A stretch of 64,000 nt of DNA from Bacillota bacterium (GTDB lineage Bacteria > Bacillota > Clostridia > Oscillospirales > Oscillospiraceae), in assembly GCA_023402075.1 (NCBI GenBank), contig JAEXCS010000035.1, positions 93,149-157,148 on the forward strand. The letters run 5' to 3'. Below the pieces are notes generated by a model. The model was not told the DNA's origin. It worked only from the letters and a program-made list of their open reading frames with translations, and did no database searches. This document shows positions 34,196 through 42,661 of this stretch, piece after piece (position 1 is the first letter of the stretch; each line of letters begins with the position of its first letter). The position numbers and the translations under genes are program-made.

Positions 34196-35050
34196 TCATT
34201 CCTCGTTTTTCTTTTTGCTGCGGCTCTTCTTTTCGCCCTTTGAGCCGCCTTCTTCGCGCTTATTCTGGTCTACGAAGGTCAGCAGCTTTTCCCGCAGGGA
34301 CTTTGGATTTTCGCCGGACTGGATCGACATGATGCCCTCTACAATAATCATCTTGCAAAGCACCTCCTCCTCGTCCCGCGTGCGCAGGTTGGAGGCAATG
34401 GGATTGAAAATCATATGGGCCAGGACGCAGCCGTACAGCGTGGTAATCAGGGCGGTTCCCATGTCCGAACCGATGCTGGAAGAACCGCCTTCGCCGGAGA
34501 GATTCATATTTTTCAGCATGTTGATCAGGCCCACCAGCGTGCCCACCATGCCGAAGGCGGGTGCCACGGAAGAACCGCGCTCATACATTCCCGCAACGCC
34601 GTCGTGGCGGGCGGACATGCACTCAATATCATTATTGAGAATGCCCCGCACCTTGTCGGCGTCGTTGGCGTCCACAATCAGCATAATGGCCTGCTTGAAA
34701 AACGGATCGTCCTGTGCGTTGGCCTTTTCCTCCAGCGCCAGAAGTCCGTTTTTCCGGGCCACCTGCGCAAGCTCCACCAGTTGGTCGATGTAATACATGG
34801 GATCAAACTTTTTGGTGTTCAGCATAATCCGGAAATGACGGGGCAAATTCTTCAGCATTTTCGGCGGAAAGCTGGCCACCACCACCGCAAACGTACAGCC
34901 GATGGTAATAAAAATGCTGGCCGGGTCCAGAAAGTTTTTAAGCTGCTGGATGCTTACGGCAAACATGCCGGCAGCATCGGTAGTAAACATCATGCCCGTG
35001 ATCATAATGCCCATGGCCGCTACCGTGCCGATGATATAGGTTATATTCAT
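34196..35050 (-). CDS. motA: Flagellar stator protein MotA
   Basis: 284 residues with four membrane helices: two near the N-terminus and two around SSVAPAFGMVGTLVGLINML and GTALITTLYGCVLAHMIFNP. The cytoplasmic loop carries the charged residues that contact FliG. A Lys/Arg/Glu-rich C-terminal tail of ~20 residues is unusual but not unknown. ATG at 35050 behind GGGGTGAGAG. Confidence 0.95.
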   Translation of the reverse strand: MNITYIIGTVAAMGIMITGMMFTTDAAGMFAVSIQQLKNFLDPASIFITIGCTFAVVVASFPPKMLKNLPRHFRIMLNTKKFDPMYYIDQLVELAQVARKNGLLALEEKANAQDDPFFKQAIMLIVDANDADKVRGILNNDIECMSARHDGVAGMYERGSSVAPAFGMVGTLVGLINMLKNMNLSGEGGSSSIGSDMGTALITTLYGCVLAHMIFNPIASNLRTRDEEEVLCKMIIVEGIMSIQSGENPKSLREKLLTFVDQNKREEGGSKGEKKSRSKKKNEE

Positions 35051-35113
35051 TTGTCACTCTCACCCCTGCCGGGCAAAGGGCGCAAACGCGCCGCCCGATT
35101 TTTATAAGCGCCT

Positions 35114-35165
35114 GCCTGATCCCCGCGCACCAAAGACGCGCGGCTTCCGTGCGCACGGATCAGGC
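35114..35165. other. Intercistronic hairpin between flbD and motA
   Basis: GCCTGATCC (35114-35122) and GGATCAGGC (35157-35165) form a perfect 9-bp inverted repeat with a GC-rich loop that can pair further, in the 154-bp spacer of the flagellar operon. There is no T-tract, so an RNA-stability or processing role is more likely than termination. Confidence 0.45.
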
Positions 35166-35204
35166 TGGCCCCGTGGAATCCCGGGAACGCCGTGTTCCTC
35201 TTCC

Positions 35205-35420
35205 TCAACGCTGACCGATTACTTTTACCGCACGGGAGATATCCTGCACCTTGGCGTTGTACTCCGCAATTTTCCGCACAATTTCCTCCGCCGTTTCCCG
35301 CACCAGATAGTAGCTGCGGTTCATCATCACGATCTTTGTCTCGGGGATCAGCTCGATGCACTCGATTTGCAGATGGTTCACCAAAAATCTGTCGCTATTC
35401 ATCTTTGTCAAGACAATCAT
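35205..35420 (-). CDS. flbD: Flagellar protein FlbD / SwrD
   Basis: 71-residue protein typical of the gene between flgE and motA in Bacillota. The core is MIVLTKMNSDRFLVNHLQIE followed by IECIELIPETKIVMMNRSYYLVRETAEEI. The ATG at 35420 follows GGAGAAGCG and matches the family N-terminus; a longer open frame of 97 codons is not supported. SwrD raises motor power by supporting stator function in Bacillus. Confidence 0.92.
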   Translation of the reverse strand: MIVLTKMNSDRFLVNHLQIECIELIPETKIVMMNRSYYLVRETAEEIVRKIAEYNAKVQDISRAVKVIGQR

Positions 35421-35517
35421 ACGCTTCTCCTTCCAAACTCCGGCGTCCCCCGGACACGGGGTTTCCCCCGTGTCCGGCAGCCCGCCGATCGGTTCCATGA
35501 GGTTCAGTTTCCCGAAA

Positions 35518-36606
35518 TTAACGCTTCATGTTCACCAGTTCCTCCAGCATGGAGTCGGTGACGGTAATAATACGCGTGTTGGCCTGATAGCCGCGCTGGG
35601 TAGTAATCATTTCAGCAATTTCGGTGGCAAGGTCGGTGCCGGAGGATTCCAGTCCGCCGTCCTGCAGCGTGGTTTTGCCAGCGCTGCCGATCTCGGGATC
35701 CTCGGCAACAGTGCTGTTATTGACCTTCACGCCATTTAAAGCGCCGCCGATGGAAACGGCAGTGCACTTTCCCGCGCCCTCGCCGGCCTTATAATAGCCA
35801 TTGTCTATGCGGGTGACGCCGCTGGGGTTTGCCACGTTTGCCAACGCGATATAGCCGACCACCACGGGCGCGCCGCCGTCTTTCATATTGCCGGTAATTT
35901 TGCCGGTGGCCTTGTCAATGGCGATGCTGTCAAGGGAGGCGGGTGACAGTCCCTCCGCTGCGTCAGGATACACGTTCATGTTGCCGGACGTTTCGATTCC
36001 GGGATAGATCGCCGTACCGGCAGAAACCGTGCCTCCGGGATAGGTTGTGCTTGCCGCCATCGGCAAGCGGATGGGCACCAGCTGTCCGCTGGTCTTGAGA
36101 TTGTCCGCATCGGAAATTACTCCCGCCGCATCGCCCCCGGAGGTGGTGACCCAGCCGTAAATCACCTGACCGCGGCCATCCACCAGATACCCCTGAGAGT
36201 CAAACTTGAAGTCGCCCACGCGGCTCAACTCCAGATTCTGGGCGTCCGTCTCCTCCAGCGTGTTGGCGGTTGTGCCCGCGCCGGGCTTTTGGCCTGTGAG
36301 GAAAAAGCCATCACCCATAATCATGCAGTGCATGGAATCACCGTCGGCATTAAAACTGGCGGTGCTCATGTCCATGGAAATGGAGCCGATACTCACGCCG
36401 TAACCCACCTGAGAGGGGTTGACGCCGCCCACCTGCGTTGTGCCGTTGGAGCCGGCGGAAAGTGTGGTGTAGATTGCTTCGCTGAAAAGAGTCTGTGCTT
36501 TCTTATAAGCCGGAGTGTTGATGTTGGCAATATTGTTGCCGATGACGCTGAGCTTGTTCATGTGGGCCTTCAGGCCCGCAATTGCGGAATACATTGCACC
36601 TGTCAT
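35518..36606 (-). CDS. flgE: Flagellar hook protein FlgE
   Basis: 362 residues. N-terminal axial motif SAIAGLKAHMNKLSVIGNNIANINTPAYKKAQTLF and C-terminal ESSGTDLATEIAEMITTQRGYQANTRII flank a variable hook domain of about 200 residues. ATG at 36606 behind AAAGGAG. FlhB and FliK control its export. Confidence 0.95.
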   Translation of the reverse strand: MTGAMYSAIAGLKAHMNKLSVIGNNIANINTPAYKKAQTLFSEAIYTTLSAGSNGTTQVGGVNPSQVGYGVSIGSISMDMSTASFNADGDSMHCMIMGDGFFLTGQKPGAGTTANTLEETDAQNLELSRVGDFKFDSQGYLVDGRGQVIYGWVTTSGGDAAGVISDADNLKTSGQLVPIRLPMAASTTYPGGTVSAGTAIYPGIETSGNMNVYPDAAEGLSPASLDSIAIDKATGKITGNMKDGGAPVVVGYIALANVANPSGVTRIDNGYYKAGEGAGKCTAVSIGGALNGVKVNNSTVAEDPEIGSAGKTTLQDGGLESSGTDLATEIAEMITTQRGYQANTRIITVTDSMLEELVNMKR

Positions 36607-36692
36607 GGAAAATAAACTCCTTTCGGTTGGCGCCGCCGGGGACTGGTCAATCGGACCTTCCCCAGAGCATCCTTCCGGTCCTGCTCTCTGTT

Positions 36693-37061
36693 TTACAGGA
36701 TCACGGCGCCGTCAATGTTTGTAAAAATATTTTCTTTCATCTCCTCGGGAGACATGGCGGTGATTACCCGCCCGTTGGGAACGTTGATGATAAATGCCCG
36801 GGTGGTATCAAAGGCCAGAATGTTATTCGCGCCCTTGGCCTGTGCTTTTTCCACCGTGTCGCTCAGCCGGTCCATCAGCTGCTCGTCCACGGAAATGCCG
36901 CGCTGCTCCGCCCGCTCTCTGGCGTGCTTGGAAAACGCGACGGACTGATTCTCCCGCTGGCGCTGCAAAAGCTCCGCTCCGAAGGAGGTCTGCGCCGCCT
37001 TGGCGGCAGGTGTCTTCGCGGAAAATCCGCCGTTTTGCAGGGGAGATATCCTGTCAATCAT
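36693..37061 (-). CDS. Flagellar operon protein, TIGR02530 type
   Basis: 122-residue protein found between flgD and flgE in many Bacillota flagellar operons; molecular role unknown. The conserved core is VAFSKHARERAEQRGI followed by a C-terminal segment with AFIINVPNGRVITAM. The ATG at 37061 has GGAG eight bases upstream; a GTG three codons earlier overlaps the site. Family recognition rests on this motif and position. Confidence 0.85.
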   Translation of the reverse strand: MIDRISPLQNGGFSAKTPAAKAAQTSFGAELLQRQRENQSVAFSKHARERAEQRGISVDEQLMDRLSDTVEKAQAKGANNILAFDTTRAFIINVPNGRVITAMSPEEMKENIFTNIDGAVIL

Positions 37062-37115
37062 TGCTCTCACTCCTTTGACGGTCTGATTGATGGAGGAATA
37101 CCGTCCTCTCCGCCG

Positions 37116-37583
37116 TCAAGACGCAGAGTCGGTCTGCTCGGGTTCAGAGGTCGCGGCCTCGTCTTCTTTGTAATCAGGCAGGCGGCCCACTGCCATAATG
37201 CTGCTCATACTGTAACTTTTTCCGTCCACAAACACCACGGGGTTGCCGTTGTAAGTGCCTGTTCCGGAGACGGTGCCCACAAGCTCCTGCAGCTTTCCAT
37301 CGGAGTCGTAGGTGCCGATGGTCACTTCCTTTCCCACAAGAGAGGCGGAATAGTTCAGCGTGACGGCATCCGTGATGTTGGTAATCGCCTGCACCATAGA
37401 CATCTGCACCATCTGATTCAGCATATCGGTGGTGGACGCGGCGTTTTCCGGGTCCTGATTCTGGAACTGGGCAATCATCAGTTGCAAAAAGCCTTCCATT
37501 TGCAGGCTCATCGCGTCAGACTTGCTGCTTCCCGTGGAACCAATTTTGCCTACGTTTGCGATATCGCCGATAAAGTCGCTCAT
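37116..37583 (-). CDS. flgD: Flagellar hook-cap/scaffold protein FlgD
   Basis: 155 residues with the FlgD N-terminus MEGFLQLMIAQFQNQDPENAA and MVQMSMVQAITNITDAV. It is the short type without extended immunoglobulin-like domains; the C-terminus is acidic (DEAATSEPEQTD). It guides hook polymerisation. Confidence 0.92.
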   Translation of the reverse strand: MSDFIGDIANVGKIGSTGSSKSDAMSLQMEGFLQLMIAQFQNQDPENAASTTDMLNQMVQMSMVQAITNITDAVTLNYSASLVGKEVTIGTYDSDGKLQELVGTVSGTGTYNGNPVVFVDGKSYSMSSIMAVGRLPDYKEDEAATSEPEQTDSAS

Positions 37584-37617
37584 TGAGTCGCTCCTTTCTT
37601 TAAAAAATCCAAGTCGT

Positions 37618-38769
37618 TCAGCTCACCTGTCCGTCCAGCGTTATAAGGCCCAGCCGAAGCTGTTGAAGAAAATCCTCTCCGCTTTGGCGGCGTTGGTCCT
37701 GCTGGCGGCGGCTGTTCTCCTGCTGTTGGTCCTGCTGGCGGCCCTGCTGCTGATACTGCTGGGTTTCCTCCTGCCGCCGAACTTCCACCTGCACCGTGCT
37801 CTGGTTGTTGGTTTGAAGCAGGGCGCTCAGGCTGTCCGCATGGCGGCTCAGCATATCCGCCGCCTTTTCCGTGGTCGTGTGGAATACCACCTGTAATGCG
37901 CCGTCCTGCGTCCGGGTCAGGTCAATGGTCAGCGTACCAAGACTGTCGGGGTTCAGCCGGAGCTTTACTTGCTGTGTGCCGTCCTTCAGCGCCTTGCCCA
38001 CCTGCTCTGTAAGCTGCTCGTCCAAATCGGTCCTTGTTGTGTCTGCCACCGGCTCGCCCACCTTTACGGGGACGGTATCCATCTCGCGGAACAAAGGCTG
38101 GGACGCCCCCGCGTCGGCATTTTCGGGCTGGAGAACCTCGGCGCCTTCAGAGCTGCGCATCAGGTCCGCGTATTCACTCTGCGCCTGCGCGCCGCCCGAC
38201 TGTGCGCCCGTATTCTCCGAAGCCAGAATTTGCGTGGTTTGGGAAGTCCCGGCTGCCTGAATGCTTTGGGCGCTTTGGGAAAGTCCCGCGTCCTGCGCCG
38301 TTTCCGGGTTTCGGACTGTGTAAAGCGCGGCAGTCTCCCGTCCGGTCGGGTTTTCCTGCTTTGCAGCAAGATTTCCCGCGTTCAAAAGCTCTGTCTGCAC
38401 AGTGCCGTCTTTCATGGCAGTTTCCTCGCCAACCTGCAAACCCAGAGGCGCAACCGTCTGCGTCTGAATCTCCTCCGGCAAAAGCTCCGCTGTTTGCACC
38501 TGCGGTGCCTGAGCCTGCGACATCAGCACCGCCATGGCCGCCGTCACTTCCCGAAGGGTTTCGTCCTGCGACTGTTCTCCCTCGGCCTTTCCGGATTCGG
38601 GCTGCATGCCTGTGCTTGTCCGCCCCGCATCGGTGCGGTTTCGCAGCAGTTTTTCAAAGCTGGAGCTTCCGGTTCGGGTGGTTTGACCACTGTCGGCTGT
38701 GTCGGTTTTCTGCGTCCGGGTTTGCGCATAAACCTGCACCATTTGCAGCAATTCGTTTGTCATCGTCAT
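37618..38769 (-). CDS. fliK: Flagellar hook-length control protein FliK
   Basis: 383 residues. The N-terminal and middle parts are Gln/Thr/Ala-rich and low complexity; the C-terminal core LTEQVGKALKDGTQQVKLRLNPDSLGTLTIDL is the FliK export-switching domain. After it comes a very Gln-rich tail (QQYQQQGRQQDQQQENSRRQ). The ATG at 38769 follows AAAGGAGGTGAG. Placement between fliJ and flgD is standard. Confidence 0.92.
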   Translation of the reverse strand: MTMTNELLQMVQVYAQTRTQKTDTADSGQTTRTGSSSFEKLLRNRTDAGRTSTGMQPESGKAEGEQSQDETLREVTAAMAVLMSQAQAPQVQTAELLPEEIQTQTVAPLGLQVGEETAMKDGTVQTELLNAGNLAAKQENPTGRETAALYTVRNPETAQDAGLSQSAQSIQAAGTSQTTQILASENTGAQSGGAQAQSEYADLMRSSEGAEVLQPENADAGASQPLFREMDTVPVKVGEPVADTTRTDLDEQLTEQVGKALKDGTQQVKLRLNPDSLGTLTIDLTRTQDGALQVVFHTTTEKAADMLSRHADSLSALLQTNNQSTVQVEVRRQEETQQYQQQGRQQDQQQENSRRQQDQRRQSGEDFLQQLRLGLITLDGQVS

Positions 38770-38811
38770 TTTCTCACCTCCTTTCAATGAAATGGGGCGT
38801 GCGATTTATGA

Positions 38812-39267
38812 TTAAAGTGATACGCTCCGCGCAATGCCGCTGCGGGCGCACACCAAATCATCGATAAACTGTTCCTCGCTTTTTTCCAGCTCTTTTGTAT
38901 AGGCCAGCAGCTTTTTCTCCCGCAGCTTTTCCACAGAGGAAGCATCCTGCTTGGCGCTTACCAGCTCCCGGCGCTTAGCCTCTTCCTGCCTGCGGAGGAT
39001 GTTCAGCTTCCCCAGCTCCCGGGCGCACACGGCCTCCTGCACCTCAAGTGCGGTTTCATAGGCCCGAACCTCCGCAATCAGCATGCCGCCGGCCTTTTTC
39101 TCCCGGTACTCCCGGTTGATTTTCGCGTATTTCTGCCGCGCGGTTTCAAGATCGGCTTCCTGCCGCCGGACTTCCGCTGTCAGTGCGCCCAGCTCCACCT
39201 GAATGGAATCCTGAACCTGCCGCCGGTAATCCAGCACGGTGTCCAGCGAAAAGCGAAACTTTTTCAT
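38812..39267 (-). CDS. fliJ: Flagellar export chaperone FliJ
   Basis: 151-residue all-helical coiled-coil protein beginning MKKFRFSLDTVLDYRRQ, the FliJ signature, with FDD-like C-terminal charge. It stimulates the FliI ATPase ring. ATG at 39267, 29 bases after the fliI stop. Confidence 0.92.
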   Translation of the reverse strand: MKKFRFSLDTVLDYRRQVQDSIQVELGALTAEVRRQEADLETARQKYAKINREYREKKAGGMLIAEVRAYETALEVQEAVCARELGKLNILRRQEEAKRRELVSAKQDASSVEKLREKKLLAYTKELEKSEEQFIDDLVCARSGIARSVSL

Positions 39268-39296
39268 GCCTCAAATTTCCTTTCGGCAATTAGCCA

Positions 39297-40598
39297 TCAT
39301 TGGAGAATGCGCTCCATCTCTGCCACGGTTTCCTCATAGGAAAACGCCTCGTCCACGCCCTGCTTTAAAAATGTGTCGATGGCGTCGATCTTGCCCAGCG
39401 CGTAGTCAAGCTTTGGGTTTGTCCCCGCCTTGTACGCACCGATGGACACCAGATCGGAGCTTTTTTCATAGACACTCATGATGTCCCGGACGCGGCCCGC
39501 CGTCCTGCGGTTTTCCATGGGTACAATGTCCGTCATCAGACGGGAAATGCTGGCGCCCACATCGATGGCGGGATAGTGGTTGGCGGCGGCCAGCCGCCGG
39601 GAGAGAACGATATGCCCGTCCAGAATGCCCCGGACGGTATCGGCAATTGGTTCGTTGGTGTCGTCACCCTCCACCAGAACGGTATAAACCCCGGTGATGG
39701 AACCGCGCTCGAAATTTCCGCTGCGCTCCAAAAGCTTTGGAAGTTCTGCATAGATGGAAGGGGTATATCCCCGGGCCACGGGCGGTTCGCCCACGGCAAG
39801 GCCGATTTCACGCTGGGCCATGGCAAATCGGGTGAGGGAATCCATCATCAGCAGCACATCATAGCCCTGATCCCGGAAGTATTCCGCGATACCGGTGGCC
39901 ACGGAGGGGCATTTTTTGCGAAGCATGGCGGGCTGGTCGGAGGTGGCCACCACCAGAATGGAGCGGGCCATGCCCTCCTCCCCCAAGTCCTTGCGGACGA
40001 AATCCAAAACCTCCCGTCCGCGCTCGCCCACCAGTGCAATGACATTGATGTCGGCCTTTACGTTTCTTGCAATCATGCCCATCAGGGTGCTCTTACCCAC
40101 GCCGGAACCGGCGAAGATACCGATACGCTGGCCCTTTCCAATGGTCAGCAGCCCGTCAATGGCTTTCACGCCGAACTCCATTCGCTCCGTAATGGCGGGG
40201 CGGGAGAGGGGATTGATGTATTTACCTTCCACGCAGTGGGAAGCTCCGGCCTCGAAGGCGGGGCCGCCGTCGATGGGCTGGCCCAGCGCGTTGATGATGC
40301 GTCCTCTGAGAAACGAACCCATAGGGAGGGTGAGCTGCTTTCCCGTGTTGCGGACAAAGTTGCCCGCAGAGATACCGCTCATGTCCGAGTAGGGCATCAG
40401 AAGGATGCGGTCGTTTTTAAAGCCCACCACCTCCGCCGTCACCTGATCGCCGGTGTCGCCGTTATAGATGCGGCAGATGTCGCCCACAGCCGCGTTTTTA
40501 CCCGAAGCCTCGATGGACATGCCGACAATATTCTCGATCCTTCCCGTCAGGCTGAAGGTATCGGCGTTTTGAAGCTGCTGGATCATTTGACCAAACAC
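39297..40598 (-). CDS. fliI: Flagellum-specific ATPase FliI
   Basis: 433 residues, normal for the family once the GTG at 40598 (behind AAAAAGGAG) is taken as start; an ATG 44 codons upstream lies inside fliH and is not credible. Walker A is IFAGSGVGKSTLMG near residue 155, Walker B VLLMMDSLTRFAMA, and the family segment is RGYTPSIYAELPKLLERSG. It powers export with FliH and FliJ. Confidence 0.96.
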   Translation of the reverse strand: MFGQMIQQLQNADTFSLTGRIENIVGMSIEASGKNAAVGDICRIYNGDTGDQVTAEVVGFKNDRILLMPYSDMSGISAGNFVRNTGKQLTLPMGSFLRGRIINALGQPIDGGPAFEAGASHCVEGKYINPLSRPAITERMEFGVKAIDGLLTIGKGQRIGIFAGSGVGKSTLMGMIARNVKADINVIALVGERGREVLDFVRKDLGEEGMARSILVVATSDQPAMLRKKCPSVATGIAEYFRDQGYDVLLMMDSLTRFAMAQREIGLAVGEPPVARGYTPSIYAELPKLLERSGNFERGSITGVYTVLVEGDDTNEPIADTVRGILDGHIVLSRRLAAANHYPAIDVGASISRLMTDIVPMENRRTAGRVRDIMSVYEKSSDLVSIGAYKAGTNPKLDYALGKIDAIDTFLKQGVDEAFSYEETVAEMERILQ

Positions 40599-40611
40599 GG
40601 CTGCTCCTTTT

Positions 40612-41535
40612 TCACCGGTCGCCCGGGCGTCTTCCGAAGTTTTGGGACGGGCCGTCGTCCGGCGAGATATTTTCAAGCATCGCCCGGATGTTGGCCATCT
40701 GCGTGGGCGCGCTGGCATCAATGATGGCATCCGGCGTTTCGATAATGCAGGTGCCGCCTTCTTCCTCCGCCACGGGGATGATGCGGATGTGGTCGGACAG
40801 GCCGGAAAGTGCCCGGGTCAGCCGGGGAGTAATCTGTGCAAGTCCTTTGGCATCACAGCCGGAAACATAGATGTGGACCCATTCCCGTTTTTTCATTTTC
40901 TCCGTCGCATCCTGAATCATCTTGGCGATGACGCCGCTGGAGCTTTTCAGGCTGATGCGCACCACCTTTTCCGCAACCGCCACCGCAAGATCCCGCATGT
41001 CTATTTTAGCGTCGTCCATCAGCTCGTCCTGCGCCAAGGCAATGTTTTCCAAAAAGGTCTGGAGCTGTTGCTCCAACTTGGCGGCCTGTGTCTCGCGCCG
41101 CTCCGCCAAGTCCTGCTCCGCCCCAGCCATGCCCTCGGCATAGCCTTCACGATAGCCCTCCTGACGGGCGTCCTCCCGGATTTTTTCCGCCATGGTTTGC
41201 GCTTCGGCCCGGGACGCGGTCTTGATTTGCTCCGCTTCCTCCTTCGCCGCCGCCACAATGGCCTCGGCCTGCACATTTGCAAATTGAATCCGCCCAGAAG
41301 CGGCAAGCGGCTCCTCGGTCTGCTCCGGCTCCCGGAAGTCCTCCTTTTTTTCGGAAGGCATATCGTCGGCCCGGGATGCGCCGTCTACAAACAGCTCGTC
41401 CAAAAAGCTCTCCCGCAAATCTTCCTCGGTGCTTCTCTGCGCCGCCGGCGGCGTTTCATCCAGAAGATTGTCCGGGAAAAGATAAGGCTCGGCCTTAGGT
41501 CTTATAAAGTTTTTCAGGACATTCCCGTTACGCAA
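40612..41535 (-). CDS. fliH: Flagellar assembly protein FliH
   Basis: 307 residues. A Glu/Ala-rich coiled coil (about 100-190, with EEAEQIKTASRAEAQTMAEKI) leads to the C-terminal stalk-like domain ending near EEGGTCIIETPDAIIDAS. The TTG at 41535 overlaps the fliG stop and has AAAGGA upstream. It holds FliI at the export gate. Confidence 0.9.
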   Translation of the reverse strand: MRNGNVLKNFIRPKAEPYLFPDNLLDETPPAAQRSTEEDLRESFLDELFVDGASRADDMPSEKKEDFREPEQTEEPLAASGRIQFANVQAEAIVAAAKEEAEQIKTASRAEAQTMAEKIREDARQEGYREGYAEGMAGAEQDLAERRETQAAKLEQQLQTFLENIALAQDELMDDAKIDMRDLAVAVAEKVVRISLKSSSGVIAKMIQDATEKMKKREWVHIYVSGCDAKGLAQITPRLTRALSGLSDHIRIIPVAEEEGGTCIIETPDAIIDASAPTQMANIRAMLENISPDDGPSQNFGRRPGDR

Positions 41536-42661
41536 TGATGTCGTCCTTTCCGCCCTTGATGATGATAATTTCGTTCTGTTCCTCCAGCTTGCGGATGATA
41601 TCCACGATGCGCTGCTGCGCCTCTTCCACGTCCTTCATGCGGACATTGGTTGTAATCTCCAAATCGTCCCGGATGTTCTGCGCCATGCGGGTGGACATAT
41701 TGGAAAGCAGCTTGTTGGACACGTCGTCGGTGGCAGCTTTGAGGGAAAGCACAATATCCTTGGGGTCGCAGTCCCGCAGGAAGCGCTGGACCGAGCGGTC
41801 GTCCATACTGACCAAATCCTCGAATACGAACATCCGCTTGCGGATTTCGTCCGCCAGCTCCTGATTGTAGATAGACAGTCCGTCGAAAATGCTCTTCTCG
41901 CTGGACCGGTCGATATTGTTCATCATGTCGGCCACAAAGTCGACACCGCCCACCTTCACATGCTTGCTGCTGATAATGGTGGAGAACCGCCGTCCCATTT
42001 CCGCCTCGATAATCTTCATGGTGCTGGGAGAAGGGCTTTCCATTTTGGCCATATTCTCCACCACCTTGATCTGCTTGGCGGGGTCCAGCTGCTCCACCAC
42101 GTTGGCGGACTTGCCGGGGCTGACGTAGGACAACACCAGCGCAATGGTCTGGGGCCGCTCATACTGCAAGGCAGAAAACAGGGATTTTGCATCCGCCTTG
42201 TCCAAAAATGCAAACTGCCGGTTCTTCATGGACTTTTCCACTTTTTCCAGAAGCTGGTTTGCCGTCTGCTCTCCAAACGCCTTTTCCAAAACGGTTCTGG
42301 CGTATTCCAGTCCGCCCTCGGTAATTGCCTTGTTGGTAAGGCACAGCTCGTAAAAATCGCCTAAGATATCCTCCGTCTGGCGGGAATCCAGATATCCCAG
42401 CTTCGCTACCTCCAGCGTCAGGGTTTCCACGTCGTCGGAGTCCATAAACTTGTAAATCTGGGACGCCTTGTCCGCGCCCAGCGAGACAATCACCGCCGCC
42501 GCCTTCTGCGGCCCGGTGAGGACGGGCAGCGGCTTTTCCTTCGCAGATTGCTGGGGCCGGGGCAGCTCGTCGCGATTTTCCCCGGCAAAGTTGGCCGCCG
42601 CCGACTGCGTCTTTTCAGCCGTGGCGTTTACGCCGCCCCGCGTCTTTCTGGAGTTACTCAT
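41528..42661 (-). CDS. fliG: Flagellar motor switch protein FliG
   Basis: 377 residues; an extra ~45-residue Ala/Gln/Pro-rich N-terminal extension precedes the usual start region LTGPQKAAAVIVSLGADKAS. The EHPQ-like middle is RPQTIALVLSYVSPGKSANVVEQL, and the C-terminal torque helix has IRKRMFVFEDLVSMDDRSVQRFLRDCD with the charged residues that face MotA. ATG overlaps the fliF stop (8 bases). Confidence 0.95.
   Translation of the reverse strand: MSNSRKTRGGVNATAEKTQSAAANFAGENRDELPRPQQSAKEKPLPVLTGPQKAAAVIVSLGADKASQIYKFMDSDDVETLTLEVAKLGYLDSRQTEDILGDFYELCLTNKAITEGGLEYARTVLEKAFGEQTANQLLEKVEKSMKNRQFAFLDKADAKSLFSALQYERPQTIALVLSYVSPGKSANVVEQLDPAKQIKVVENMAKMESPSPSTMKIIEAEMGRRFSTIISSKHVKVGGVDFVADMMNNIDRSSEKSIFDGLSIYNQELADEIRKRMFVFEDLVSMDDRSVQRFLRDCDPKDIVLSLKAATDDVSNKLLSNMSTRMAQNIRDDLEITTNVRMKDVEEAQQRIVDIIRKLEEQNEIIIIKGGKDDIIA

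Noticed and set aside
40599..40730. Long N-terminal extension of FliI
   Set aside because: Lies inside fliH; the GTG at 40598 has a good ribosome site and gives normal length.
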